Positions 36,922 to 46,149 of a stretch of 64,000 nt of DNA are shown here, in pieces. Position 1 is the first letter of the stretch. Each line of letters opens with the position of its first letter. The DNA comes from Rhizobium sp. WSM4643 (GTDB lineage Bacteria; Pseudomonadota; Alphaproteobacteria; Rhizobiales; Rhizobiaceae), in NCBI RefSeq assembly GCF_025152745.1, contig NZ_CP104041.1:62001-126000 (forward strand). The letters run 5' to 3'. Both the position numbers and the translations under genes were made by a program. Under the pieces are notes generated by a model, which ran no database searches, was not told the DNA's origin, and saw only the letters and a program-made list of their open reading frames with translations.

Positions 36922-37974
36922 TTAGGACGATTTGACCCTGCGGCCGTATTGGATGCTGTTCATCAGGACGGCGAGAACGATCACCGCGCCGGTGAACACC
37001 GTCTGCCAGTAGGCCGAGACGCCGATGATCACGAGACCGTCCGAAAGGAAACCGATGACGAAGGCGCCGAGCATGGTGCCGCGAACCGTACCGCGGCCGC
37101 CGGTCAGCGCCGCCCCGCCGATGACCACGGCTGCGATCGCCGTCAGCTCGTAGGTTGTGCCTGCCGTCGGACCGGCGGAGGTCAGCTGCGAGGAGAGGAC
37201 CAGGCCGGCGATCGCAGCACAGACGCCCGAAAGCACATAGACGATGATCTTCACGCGCTTGACCGGGACGCCGGAAAGGTCGGCGGCGCGCTCGTTCCCA
37301 CCTGAGGCGTAGAGCCAGCGGCCGAAGGCGGTGCGGCTCAGCACGATGCCGCAAATGATGGCGAGAACCGCAAGCACGATGACCCCGATCGGAATGCCTG
37401 CGAGCCGGTTGAAGCCGAGCCAGTCGAAGCCGGTATTGCCGAGTTCCGGGCGGCCGCCGAGATTGTTGTAGGTCAGGCCGTTGGTCATCAAGAGCGCGAT
37501 ACCGCGGGCGACGTAGAGCACGCCGAGCGAGGCGACGAAGGCCGGCACCTTGAGGTAGGCGATCAACACGCCGTTGACCGCACCGACCAGCGCGCCGAGC
37601 GCACATGTGATGACGACGACGGCCCAGACCGGCGGATAGAGGATCACGCCGAAATAGGTGAGCGTGACGCCGTGCATCAGGAAACCGGCGATGCAGCCTG
37701 CAAGCCCCAGTGTCGAGCCGACCGACAGATCGATGCCGCCATTCAGGATGACGAGCAGCATGCCGATCGCCAGAATGCCGAAGATCGCGACATGCGACGC
37801 CATGATCAGGAAGTTGTTCAGCGTAAAGTAATAAGGCGACAGGAACGAGAAGACCGCGATGATGACGATCAGTGCGAAGAAGGCCCGGCCTTCCAGGATG
37901 AGACGCACGATATTGGTATTGCGCTTCTGCCCGCTGGAAACTGATTTCTTTTCGGTGACGTTCGTGACTGACAT
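36922..37974 (-). CDS. eryF: Erythritol ABC transporter permease
   Basis: A 350-residue RbsC-type permease with about ten predicted spans. Conserved text includes LVILNGGIDLSVGSTLGLAG, the cytoplasmic signature SGGNERAADLSGVPVKRVKI and AVVIGGAALTGGRGTVRGTM. The start at ATG 37974 has GGAG nine bases upstream. Only one permease gene is present, so the channel is presumably a homodimer, unlike the two-permease system in the next cluster. About 22 bp separate it from the ATPase gene. Confidence 0.88.
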   Translation of the reverse strand: MSVTNVTEKKSVSSGQKRNTNIVRLILEGRAFFALIVIIAVFSFLSPYYFTLNNFLIMASHVAIFGILAIGMLLVILNGGIDLSVGSTLGLAGCIAGFLMHGVTLTYFGVILYPPVWAVVVITCALGALVGAVNGVLIAYLKVPAFVASLGVLYVARGIALLMTNGLTYNNLGGRPELGNTGFDWLGFNRLAGIPIGVIVLAVLAIICGIVLSRTAFGRWLYASGGNERAADLSGVPVKRVKIIVYVLSGVCAAIAGLVLSSQLTSAGPTAGTTYELTAIAAVVIGGAALTGGRGTVRGTMLGAFVIGFLSDGLVIIGVSAYWQTVFTGAVIVLAVLMNSIQYGRRVKSS

Positions 37975-37996
37975 AATCAGTGCTCCATAATCCAGG

Positions 37997-39541
37997 CTAG
38001 TTCGCGACCACTGCTTCGCCGGAGGCGGCCATGATCTTTTCCTTGGTGACATCCGAGCCGAACTCGGCCGATATCCTGCCGCGATGCATGACGATGATGC
38101 GGTGCGCGATGCTCAGGCATTCATTGACTTCGGACGTCGAATAGACGACCGCCAATCCCTGCTTGGCACGCTCCGCGAGTAACTTGAAAACTTCCGCCTT
38201 GGCGCCGATGTCGATGCCGCGGCTTGGCTCATCGAGCAGGATGACCTTCGGCTGGGTTGCCAGCATCTTGCCGATGACGACCTTCTGCTGGTTGCCGCCG
38301 GAGAGCGAGCCGATCGAAGCAGCACCGCCATCGGTTTTCACATGCACCCGCCGGATCGCGTCGCTGACGAGATCGCGCTCCCGGTGGCCTGAGGTGAAAA
38401 GCCCTTTGGTGAAGGCGCGAATACTTGCAAGCGACAGATTGGAGCCGACAGTCATCGTCTGGACGAGACCGTCGCGCTGGCGATCTTCGGGCACGAGCAC
38501 GAGACCGCTGGCAATGCGCCGCGCTATGCTGAGCCCACTGACGTCCCGTCCTTCGAGCAGAACCTTTCCGCCACTTGCGCGCAGTCGTCCGGCAATACAC
38601 TCGAGCAGTTCCGTGCGCCCGGCGCCCATCAGCCCGTAGATGCAGACGATCTCGCCGGCACGCACCTGGAGAGACAGGCGATCGACTGCATTATAGGCAG
38701 CGCCGGAGGGACCGGGGACGCTGAGGTTTTCGATGGAAAGCGAGACGTTTCCGACCTGGTGACCTTCCGGCGGGCTGCCGAGGTCGAAATTCTCGCCGAC
38801 CATGTTGCGGACGATCCACTCGAGATCGATGTCCTTGCGCTCGGCATAGGCCGTCATGTTTCCGTCGCGCAGAACGACGGCGTGATTGGTGATCAGCAGC
38901 GCCTCTTCCAGATGATGCGAGATGTAGACGATCGACACGCCTCGGCTCGTCAGGTCGTGGATGACCTTGAAGAGCACTTCCACCTCCGTCGCGCTCAGCG
39001 CCGAGGTCGGTTCGTCCATGATCAGGATGCGCGAATTGATGGAGAGGGCTCGTGCAATTTCGACGATCTGCTGCTGGCCGAGGCGAAGATCCTCGACCCG
39101 TGTCTGCGGATCGATGTCTTCCTCGAGTTCCTCCATCAGCTCCCGGGTCTGGCGCTCCTCTTCAGCGAAGTCGACGACACCGCCCTTGATGATCTCCCGG
39201 CCCATGAAAATATTGTCGCGGACGCTGAGATTGGGGGCCAGGCTGAGCTCCTGGTGAATGATGGAGATCCCGCACTCGCGCGCATGGGTCGACGAGCTGA
39301 AGCTGATCGGCGAGCCGTCGAGAATGATCTCGCCGGAGCTTGGCTGCGCCACACCCGAAAGGATCTTCATCAAGGTCGACTTGCCCGCGCCGTTCTCTCC
39401 GAACAGGGTTGTGACCTGGCCGCGATGGATGTCGAAGTTCACCCCCTTCAAGGCGTGAACGCTGCCGTAGGATTTTGCGATGTTGCGGGCTGCGAGGACG
39501 ACCTCGCCTTTTGCCCCGTTGCTGCGTTGCGGCTGGCTCAT
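37997..39541 (-). CDS. eryE: Erythritol ABC transporter ATPase (two NBDs)
   Basis: A 514-residue RbsA-type double ATPase. The first domain has Walker A GENGAGKSTLMKILSG, signature LRLGQQQIVEIARALS and Walker B ILIMDEPTSAL; the second has GLMGAGRTELLECIAG, SLSGGNQQKVVIGKML and VILLDEPSRGID. Its start overlaps the DUF2291 gene stop by four bases (ATGA). It should energise erythritol import at the inner membrane. Confidence 0.9.
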   Translation of the reverse strand: MSQPQRSNGAKGEVVLAARNIAKSYGSVHALKGVNFDIHRGQVTTLFGENGAGKSTLMKILSGVAQPSSGEIILDGSPISFSSSTHARECGISIIHQELSLAPNLSVRDNIFMGREIIKGGVVDFAEEERQTRELMEELEEDIDPQTRVEDLRLGQQQIVEIARALSINSRILIMDEPTSALSATEVEVLFKVIHDLTSRGVSIVYISHHLEEALLITNHAVVLRDGNMTAYAERKDIDLEWIVRNMVGENFDLGSPPEGHQVGNVSLSIENLSVPGPSGAAYNAVDRLSLQVRAGEIVCIYGLMGAGRTELLECIAGRLRASGGKVLLEGRDVSGLSIARRIASGLVLVPEDRQRDGLVQTMTVGSNLSLASIRAFTKGLFTSGHRERDLVSDAIRRVHVKTDGGAASIGSLSGGNQQKVVIGKMLATQPKVILLDEPSRGIDIGAKAEVFKLLAERAKQGLAVVYSTSEVNECLSIAHRIIVMHRGRISAEFGSDVTKEKIMAASGEAVVAN

Positions 39542-40194
39542 TTGAGCTCGACCTTCACGGGCGTGACAAGCCAGTTCTTCGGGTTGATGAGCTTGAAGAC
39601 GCCGACCACGGTCGCTTGCTTTCCGTCCAGGGCGTCAGGATCCAGGCCCGTAAAAACCGCCTTCTTCATCTCGTTATTGATGGCCGAACCGGCATCCTGA
39701 TACTGGATCTGGTTGGTAAACTGGCCGAATTCGATGGTGCCGGTTGCATCGCGGAGGTCCGTGCCGTTGACCGCAGGTCCGGTCTGGACACGGACCACCG
39801 TCTCGGGAGGCAACCCATCAATCTTCATTTCGTTAGTATTCGACTTGCGGGCGCCGAAAACGCCGGTCAGCGTGACGGGAATGACCGGTCCGGTGCTCGT
39901 CGCAGCGCCGTATTTCTCAGCTGCCGCCTTCTTGTCGGCGGCAATGGCGGCCGCGAGATCGGCGGCTGCAACGGCCCGCTCCTCGACATTCGCCTTGATC
40001 TTCGGGAACTGCTCGGCGCCGAAGGTTTCCGGAGAGAATACCTGCTGGCGGACATCGTTTTCGGAACCGATCTTGACGACCGTCGTATCGAACGCGATCG
40101 CTGCAACGACGATAACCGCCAACGCCGCGCTGACAAGGAGCCCGCGATTGCCGCTGCTCGGCTTTGATGCTGGATAATCGGGCGATGTACTCAT
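39538..40194 (-). CDS. DUF2291-family membrane-anchored protein of the erythritol transporter operon
   Basis: A 218-residue protein with one N-terminal membrane span (about 19-36, LLVSAALAVIVVAAIAF) and a periplasmic part rich in Ala/Lys, then a beta domain with VTLTGVFGARKSNTNEMKID and ATVVGVFKLINPKNWLVTPV. This is the DUF2291 pattern, repeatedly found beside RbsABC-type importers but without a defined role. As first gene of the operon it is made at least as early as the transporter. An accessory role in substrate capture or transporter assembly is a guess. The ribosome site before ATG 40194 is weak. Confidence 0.8.
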   Translation of the reverse strand: MSTSPDYPASKPSSGNRGLLVSAALAVIVVAAIAFDTTVVKIGSENDVRQQVFSPETFGAEQFPKIKANVEERAVAAADLAAAIAADKKAAAEKYGAATSTGPVIPVTLTGVFGARKSNTNEMKIDGLPPETVVRVQTGPAVNGTDLRDATGTIEFGQFTNQIQYQDAGSAINNEMKKAVFTGLDPDALDGKQATVVGVFKLINPKNWLVTPVKVELK

Positions 40195-40987
40195 GTCCGG
40201 ACGGCCTTGGCTTGGAATGGCGAGATGGAGAGGGTTAGCGCGACGATGATCGCAGGCGGGCTGAAGCATTGCGCCGCACCGGAACAGAAGCCGGCGGGCC
40301 ACCCGCAAGAGCGCAACTTTGGACGAAAATTCGCATTGGAAGCCTCCTCAACAAGACCGGCGACTGTCTCCTCCAACCGCCTGGCCCTGCAAATTCTCCA
40401 TCAGGAACCCACTTCCGTGATAGAAGTATGTTACTTATGCCAGAAATGATGTTATAAATTTTACGAACTGTCAACGGCACTATCGCAGCAACTTGACCAA
40501 AAGGCACGGCCTCACATCTTGTTCATCACGCTGCGGCGCAGCAAAAAGTGGCAGGAAATGCAGTCGCCTTTACACTTGTCATTCGGTCGAGCGATGCGAT
40601 CATCTATATGATTTTCATTAAGAAATTCACAGATCGATCATTGCGCGCACTATCGTTTTCAATGCCCCACGCCGATAGCTTGACAGCGCGGCAGTAAACT
40701 CCTTGCTCCTCCATTTTAAATGAAAAAAATTACACCGCTAGAAAAATCTTACTGGAATTGTGGTATCGTTATGTTATGTTTTCGAGTGAGCTCAGAGAGG
40801 TTTCGGCTGCGTGCCAGATCTGGGATTTGTCAAAGGCGGCGCGCTTGCCGTTGCCCGTGGAAGGGCACCGAAGTTGGCAGCCGGATGCATCATCCCAGAT
40901 GAGTTTAGGGATCGGGAGGACTTCAGATGAATTTGATGCGCGTATTGCCCGCCGCGGCGCTTGCGGTGGTGGCGAGATAGGCCTGCG
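40195..40987. promoter_or_regulatory. Divergent erythritol control region
   Basis: About 790 bp between the transporter operon and eryA, unusually long and AT-rich in 40420-40790. It holds a TTGACA on the minus strand (40469-40474) facing the transporter genes, though no good -10 at 17 bp. On the plus side GTTATGTTATG (40768-40778) lies in a possible promoter patch. EryD is known to repress eryA transcription in Brucella, so its site should be here, but I see no clear palindrome. A short leader frame at 40927-40980 is listed separately. Confidence 0.5.
40927..40980 (+). CDS. 17-codon leader ORF upstream of eryA
   Basis: ATG at 40927 is preceded by an excellent GGGAGGA (7 bases away) and opens a 17-residue frame (MNLMRVLPAAALAVVAR) ending at TAG 40980, only seven bases before eryA's ATG, whose own ribosome site is poor. 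This could be a leader peptide that couples ribosomes into eryA. It resembles the start of a signal peptide and may also be chance. Confidence 0.35.
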   Translation: MNLMRVLPAAALAVVAR

Positions 40988-42562
40988 ATGACATCGACCC
41001 AGAAGATCATCATTGGCATAGATGCCGGCACCTCGGTCATCAAGGCCGTCGCCTTCGATCTGTCCGGCCGCCAGATCGCCACGGCCTCCGTTCGCAACCG
41101 ATACGCCACCGGAGACGATGGCTCGGCAACGCAGTCGCTGGATCAGACCTGGCTCGATTGCGCCAGCGCGTTGCGTGGCCTTAGCGAAAAAGTCCCTGAT
41201 CTTGCGTCACGCACCGCGGCCATCGCCGTCACCGGACAGGGCGACGGCACCTGGCTCGTCGGCCGCGGCAATAGGCCGGTTGCCGATGCCTGGCTGTGGC
41301 TCGACGCGCGTGCCGCGCCGACAGTCACGTCGCTTACCGGCGGAACGCAGAACCGTGCCCGCTTCGAGGCGACGGGCACCGGTCTCAACACTTGCCAGCA
41401 GGGCGCGCAACTTGCCCATATGGACCGCTTCACGCCGGATCTTCTCGATCGGGCAGAGGCGGCGCTGCACTGCAAGGACTGGCTCTATCTCAACCTTACA
41501 GGCGTGCGGGCAACCGATCCATCGGAGGCAAGTTTCACCTTCGGCAATTTCAGAACGCGCCAGTATGATGCCGTCGTGATCGACGCGCTCGGTCTTGACC
41601 ATAGACGCGGGCTCCTGCCCGAAATCATCGACGGCAGCGAGATCAGCCACAAGCTGACATCAGAGGCGGCGGAGGCCTGCGGGCTTCTTGCCGGAACGCC
41701 GGTCTGCCTCGGTTATGTCGACATGGTGATGACGGCGCTTGGCGCAGGCGTGCGCAGCGGCGCTCGCAACGCCGCCTGCTCGACGATCGGCTCCACCGGC
41801 GTGCACTTGCGCGCCAAGTCCGTTGCCGACGTTCAGCTCAATCGTGAGGGCACCGGCTATGTGATCGCCCTGCCCATCCCCGGCATCGTCACCCAGGTCC
41901 AGACGAATATGGGCGCCACGATCAACATAGACTGGATCCTCGGCGTTGCCGCCTATCTGATGGCCGAGGCAGGCAAGCCTGCTTCGCATGCAGACCTCAT
42001 TGCACGTATCGACGGCTGGTTTGCAGAAAGCCGACCGGGAGCGGTGCTCTACCATCCCTACATTTCCGAAGCGGGCGAACGTGGGCCTTTCGTCAACGCG
42101 AATGCGCGCGCGGGCTTCACCGGGCTTTCGATGCGTCACGGTTTCCCCGACCTGCTGCGCAGCGTGGTCGAAGGGTTGGGGCTTGCGACGCGCGACTGCT
42201 ACGCGGCGATGGGCGCGATGCCCGAAGAGCTGCGGCTCACGGGCGGCGCCACACGCTCCGTCGCGCTCCGCCGTTCACTCTCGGCCGCCGTCAACGCACC
42301 GATCCGCCAGTCGCGCCGCGAGGAGACGGGGGCGGCCGGCGTGGCGATGATGGCCGCGGTGGCCGTCGGCGTCTATTCCAGCATGGACGATTGCATCGCC
42401 GACTGGGTGACGCCGCTGCTCGGCGATTTGGAGACACCAGACACCAGCGAGGCTCACCGGTTCGACAGGCTCTTTTCTGTCTACACCGATGTGCGCCAGG
42501 CAATGGCGCCTGCCTGGGACAAGCTCGCCGAAGCCGCAACGACATCGCCGGTAGGCGCGTAA
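40988..42562 (+). CDS. eryA: Erythritol kinase
   Basis: A 524-residue FGGY kinase that phosphorylates erythritol to L-erythritol-4-phosphate in the cytoplasm. The phosphate motif is IIIGIDAGTSVIKAVAFD, the substrate region AVTGQGDGTWLVGRGNRPV with DAWLWLDARA, and the ATP site LRLTGGATRSVALRRSLSAA with TGAAGVAMMAAVA. Length and the order of the following genes (dehydrogenase, TIM-barrel isomerase, SorC-type regulator) match eryABCD of Brucella and rhizobia. The start is ATG 40988; the nine extra codons upstream are disfavoured because they overlap the leader frame. eryB follows after 32 bp. Confidence 0.92.
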   Translation: MTSTQKIIIGIDAGTSVIKAVAFDLSGRQIATASVRNRYATGDDGSATQSLDQTWLDCASALRGLSEKVPDLASRTAAIAVTGQGDGTWLVGRGNRPVADAWLWLDARAAPTVTSLTGGTQNRARFEATGTGLNTCQQGAQLAHMDRFTPDLLDRAEAALHCKDWLYLNLTGVRATDPSEASFTFGNFRTRQYDAVVIDALGLDHRRGLLPEIIDGSEISHKLTSEAAEACGLLAGTPVCLGYVDMVMTALGAGVRSGARNAACSTIGSTGVHLRAKSVADVQLNREGTGYVIALPIPGIVTQVQTNMGATINIDWILGVAAYLMAEAGKPASHADLIARIDGWFAESRPGAVLYHPYISEAGERGPFVNANARAGFTGLSMRHGFPDLLRSVVEGLGLATRDCYAAMGAMPEELRLTGGATRSVALRRSLSAAVNAPIRQSRREETGAAGVAMMAAVAVGVYSSMDDCIADWVTPLLGDLETPDTSEAHRFDRLFSVYTDVRQAMAPAWDKLAEAATTSPVGA

Positions 42563-42594
42563 TTCTGATGCAGCAGGCATCGAAGGAGCATGAC

Positions 42595-44106
42595 ATGACC
42601 GAACCCGAACCCCTGGATCTCTTCGTCATCGGCGGAGGCATCAACGGCGCGGGGATAGCACGCGATGCTGCCGGCCGCGGCCTGAAGGTCGTGCTGTGCG
42701 AAAAGGACGATCTGGCACAGGGAACCTCGTCGCGTTCGGGCAAGCTGGTGCATGGCGGTTTGCGTTACCTCGAATATTACGAGTTCCGCCTGGTGCGTGA
42801 GGCGCTGATCGAGCGTGAAGTGCTGCTCAACGCCGCGCCGCATATCATCTGGCCGATGCGCTTCGTCCTGCCGCACAGCCCTGAGGATCGCCCAGCATGG
42901 CTCGTGCGGCTCGGCCTCTTCCTCTATGATCATCTCGGCGGCCGCAAGAAGCTGCCTGGGACCCGCACGCTCAACCTGCTCCGCGACCCGGAAGGCACGC
43001 CGATCCTCGATCAATACACACGCGGCTTTGAATATTCCGATTGCTGGGTCGACGACGCCCGCCTCGTGACCTTGAATGCGCTGAGCGCAGCGGAAAACGG
43101 CGCTTTGGTGTTGACCCGCTCGCCCGCCGTGTCGGCCCGTCGCGAGAATGGCGGTTGGACCGTGGTCACGAAAAGCAACACCACGGGAGAGACGCGAACC
43201 TTCCGTGCCAAATGTCTCGTGAACTGCGCCGGCCCCTGGGTAATGGACATCATCAATCGCGTCGCCGGATCGAACTCCGGCCGCAACGTCCGCCTCGTCA
43301 AGGGCAGCCACATCATCGTGCCGAAGTTCTGGGCGGGCGCCAATGCCTATCTGGTGCAGAACCATGACAAGCGCGTCATTTTCATCAATCCCTACGAGGG
43401 CGACAAGGCGTTGATCGGGACGACCGATATCGCGTACGAAGGCCGGGCCGAGGATGTTACCGCCGACGAGACGGAAATCGAGTATCTGCTCCAGGCGGTC
43501 AATCGCTATTTCAAGGAAAAGCTGCGTCGCAACGACGTGCTGCACAGCTTCTCCGGCGTGCGCCCGCTGTTTGACGATGGCAAAGGGAATCCGTCGGCCG
43601 TTACCCGCGACTATGTCTTCGATCTCGACGAGACCGGCGGCGCTCCGCTGCTCAACGTCTTCGGCGGCAAGATCACCACGTTCCGCGAGCTCGCCGAACG
43701 CGGCATGCAGCGCCTGAAGCATATATTCCCGAATATGGGAGGCGACTGGACGGAGAAAGCGCCGCTGCCGGGCGGTGAAATTCCGAATGCCGACTACGAG
43801 AGCTTCGCCAACAGCCTGCGCGATATCTATCCCTGGATGCCGCGCAAGCTTGTGCATCACTACGGCCGTCTCTATGGCGCCCGGGCTGGGAATGTGGTTG
43901 CCGGCGCGACGGGCATAGAAGGGCTCGGGCGGCATTTCGGCGGACAGCTTTATGAGGCCGAGGCCCGCTATCTCGTTCTCACGGAATGGGCCGAAACGGC
44001 CGAGGACATCCTCTATCGCCGCACCAAACACTACCTCCATCTGAACGAAGCGGAGCGCGCGGCCTTTGGCGAGTGGTTTGCTTCAACCCGCCTTGCCGCC
44101 GCCTGA
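42595..44106 (+). CDS. eryB: Erythritol-4-phosphate dehydrogenase (GlpD family)
   Basis: A 503-residue FAD enzyme that oxidises L-erythritol-4-phosphate to L-3-tetrulose-4-phosphate. The FAD site is LFVIGGGINGAGIARDAAGR, followed by GTSSRSGKLVHGGLRYLEYY, GTTDIAYEGRAEDVT and FSGVRPLFDDG. It is about 80 residues shorter than the GlpD-like paralogue at 31516-33267 but keeps the same core. AGGAG six bases upstream supports ATG 42595; a longer reading from 42568 is possible. It likely passes electrons to the quinone pool. Confidence 0.92.
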   Translation: MTEPEPLDLFVIGGGINGAGIARDAAGRGLKVVLCEKDDLAQGTSSRSGKLVHGGLRYLEYYEFRLVREALIEREVLLNAAPHIIWPMRFVLPHSPEDRPAWLVRLGLFLYDHLGGRKKLPGTRTLNLLRDPEGTPILDQYTRGFEYSDCWVDDARLVTLNALSAAENGALVLTRSPAVSARRENGGWTVVTKSNTTGETRTFRAKCLVNCAGPWVMDIINRVAGSNSGRNVRLVKGSHIIVPKFWAGANAYLVQNHDKRVIFINPYEGDKALIGTTDIAYEGRAEDVTADETEIEYLLQAVNRYFKEKLRRNDVLHSFSGVRPLFDDGKGNPSAVTRDYVFDLDETGGAPLLNVFGGKITTFRELAERGMQRLKHIFPNMGGDWTEKAPLPGGEIPNADYESFANSLRDIYPWMPRKLVHHYGRLYGARAGNVVAGATGIEGLGRHFGGQLYEAEARYLVLTEWAETAEDILYRRTKHYLHLNEAERAAFGEWFASTRLAAA

Positions 44107-44117
44107 AGGATGCCGCC

Positions 44118-45050
44118 ATGTCGCTGACCCTTTCGCTCAACACCAATCCGCTGGTGAACCGCTTCGCCGACCCAGACGATCTGATCGATACGGTTGCGCG
44201 TGATTTGCGGATCCGCGACCTCCAACTGACCCACGAGTTCATCAATCCGAGCTGGCAGGCACCGGTCATCCGCCGCCTGACGCGCATGATGAGCGCTGCG
44301 CTGAAGCGCACCGGCGTGCGGGTCACCTCGGGTATGACTGGCCCATATGGGCGCCTCAACCATTTCGGACATCCGGATGCCGATGTCCGCCGCTACTACG
44401 TCGACTGGTTCAAGACCTTTGCCGACATCACCGCCGATCTCGGCGGCCACTCGGTCGGAACGCAATTTGCGATCTTCACCTATAAGGACTTCGACGATCC
44501 GGCTAGACGCGAGGAGTTGATCAAGATCGCGATCGATTGTTGGGCTGACGTCGCCGAGCACGCGCGGGCCGCAGGCCTCTCCTACATGTTCTGGGAACCG
44601 ATGAGCATCGGCCGCGAGTTCGGCGAGACGATCGGCACCTGCCTGTCGCTGCAGGAGCGGCTGACATCCGCCGCAACGGCCATCCCGATGTGGATGATGG
44701 CCGATATCGATCATGGCGACATCACCTCCGCCGATCCCGATGACTACGACCCCTATGCCTGGGCACGCGCCGTCCCGCCGGTATCGCCGATCATCCACAT
44801 CAAACAGAGCTTGATGGACAAGGGCGGGCACCGGCCCTTTACCGCCGAATTCAATGCCAAGGGCCGCATACAGCCGGCACCTCTGCTCCAGGCCCTGGCC
44901 GAAGGTGGGGCGAAGGACAATGAAATCTGCCTGGAACTCTCCTTCAAGGAACGCGAGCCGAACGATCGTCAGGTCATCCCGCAGATCGCCGAAAGCATCG
45001 CCTTCTGGGCGCCGCATATCGACACCGGCGTCGCCGACTTGAACATCTGA
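44118..45050 (+). CDS. eryC: Tetrulose-4-phosphate racemase/isomerase
   Basis: A 310-residue TIM-barrel protein of the xylose-isomerase-like fold. Possible metal ligands include the Glu in YMFWEPMSIGRE, Asp and His in MMADIDHGDITS, His in IIHIKQSLMDKGGH and Glu in ICLELSFKER. EryC was long annotated as an erythrulose-phosphate dehydrogenase, but in Brucella it was shown to be one of three isomerases that turn L-3-tetrulose-4-phosphate into D-erythrose-4-phosphate. The sequence fits an isomerase, since no nucleotide-binding motif is present. AAGGA nine bases before ATG 44118; 11 bp behind eryB. Confidence 0.9.
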   Translation: MSLTLSLNTNPLVNRFADPDDLIDTVARDLRIRDLQLTHEFINPSWQAPVIRRLTRMMSAALKRTGVRVTSGMTGPYGRLNHFGHPDADVRRYYVDWFKTFADITADLGGHSVGTQFAIFTYKDFDDPARREELIKIAIDCWADVAEHARAAGLSYMFWEPMSIGREFGETIGTCLSLQERLTSAATAIPMWMMADIDHGDITSADPDDYDPYAWARAVPPVSPIIHIKQSLMDKGGHRPFTAEFNAKGRIQPAPLLQALAEGGAKDNEICLELSFKEREPNDRQVIPQIAESIAFWAPHIDTGVADLNI

Positions 45051-45120
45051 GGCGGGGATCTTTAAAAGGCAGCACTGCGATACGGCGGAATCGCCGCACG
45101 CCATTCGAAAGGGAGCCGTA

Positions 45121-46056
45121 ATGACGGATGCCGATGATACGCTTGCCGTGCGTGCCGCCTGGCTTCACTATGCCGGTGGCCTGACGCAGTCCGACGTTGC
45201 GCGCCGCCTCGGCGTGCCGTCGGTAAAGGCCCATCGCCTGATCGCCAGAGCGGTCGCCGATGGCGTCGTCAAAGTCACGATCGACGGGGATATCGTCGAA
45301 TGCGTCGAGCTGGAGATGCGGCTTTCGGAACGGTTCGGGCTTCAATATTGCGAGGTCGCACCCGATCTCGGCGAGGAAGGCTTGCCGCTGCGCGCACTCG
45401 GCCATGCCGGCGCCGGCTATCTCAAGCGCGAGATCGAGCGCGGCGACAATACGGTCATCGGCCTTGGCCATGGCCGCACGCTTTCCGCCGCCGTGCAATA
45501 TATGCCGAGGGTGAGCGCGAAGAACCTGCGCTTTGTCTCTTTGCTTGGCGGGCTGACGCGAAACTACGGCGCCAATCCCTATGACGTGATGCATCGCATC
45601 GCCGAAAAGACCGGCGCCCATGCCTATGTCATGCCGGTTCCCTTTTTCGCCAATACCGGCGAGGACCGCGAAGTGCTGAAGGCGCAGCGGGCCGTCAAAG
45701 AGGTCTTCGATCTTGCCAACAATGCCGATCTGAAGCTCGTCGGCCTGGGAACTGTCGATGCCGAGGCGCAGCTGGTTTTGTCCGGCATGGTCGAACCCGG
45801 TGAAATCGACGACATCGCTGCCGCAGGCGGCGTCGGCGAAATCCTCGGACATTTTTTCGACGCCGACGGCCATATCCTCGACACCGCGCTGACGGCGCGC
45901 ACGCTCTCCGCGTCTTTCCCCAAGACCAAGAAAGAGCGGCTCGTGGCGCTGGCGGGCGGACAGTCGAAAGTGCCGGCCATCCGGGCAATTCTGAATAGCC
46001 GCCGCCTTTTCGGGCTGATCACCGACGAGCGAACCGCGCAGGCGCTGCTGAAGTAG
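45121..46056 (+). CDS. eryD: Erythritol operon repressor (SorC family)
   Basis: A 311-residue SorC/DeoR-type regulator. The N-terminal HTH is AWLHYAGGLTQSDVARRLGV ... VKAHRLIARAV, and the sugar-binding domain has VIGLGHGRTLSAAVQYMPR, SLLGGLTRNYGANPYDVMHR and LVALAGGQSKVPAIRAIL. EryD represses eryABCD and is relieved by erythritol in Brucella. GGGAG lies six bases before ATG 45121. It closes the eryABCD unit, 70 bp behind eryC. Confidence 0.92.
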   Translation: MTDADDTLAVRAAWLHYAGGLTQSDVARRLGVPSVKAHRLIARAVADGVVKVTIDGDIVECVELEMRLSERFGLQYCEVAPDLGEEGLPLRALGHAGAGYLKREIERGDNTVIGLGHGRTLSAAVQYMPRVSAKNLRFVSLLGGLTRNYGANPYDVMHRIAEKTGAHAYVMPVPFFANTGEDREVLKAQRAVKEVFDLANNADLKLVGLGTVDAEAQLVLSGMVEPGEIDDIAAAGGVGEILGHFFDADGHILDTALTARTLSASFPKTKKERLVALAGGQSKVPAIRAILNSRRLFGLITDERTAQALLK

Positions 46057-46066
46057 GGAAGGAAAC

Positions 46067-46135
46067 AACATTTGATCGCAAAATAACACAATAAATGTTG
46101 ATTATCACGCATGCTCCGTTATCTTAACATCAACA
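46067..46135 (+). promoter_or_regulatory. Inverted repeats before the eryR-tpiA2-rpiB unit
   Basis: AACATTT (46067-46073) pairs with AAATGTT (46093-46099), and TGTTGAT (46096-46102) pairs with ATCAACA (46129-46135). The overlapping repeats lie in an AT-rich gap directly before the DeoR gene, as expected for self-control by a DeoR protein. Confidence 0.5.
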
Positions 46136-46149
46136 AGGTGGAGAGCGGG

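Noticed and set aside
36812..37606. N-terminal extension of the erythritol binding protein
   Set aside because: Runs through the permease gene in another frame and would place the signal peptide inside the protein.
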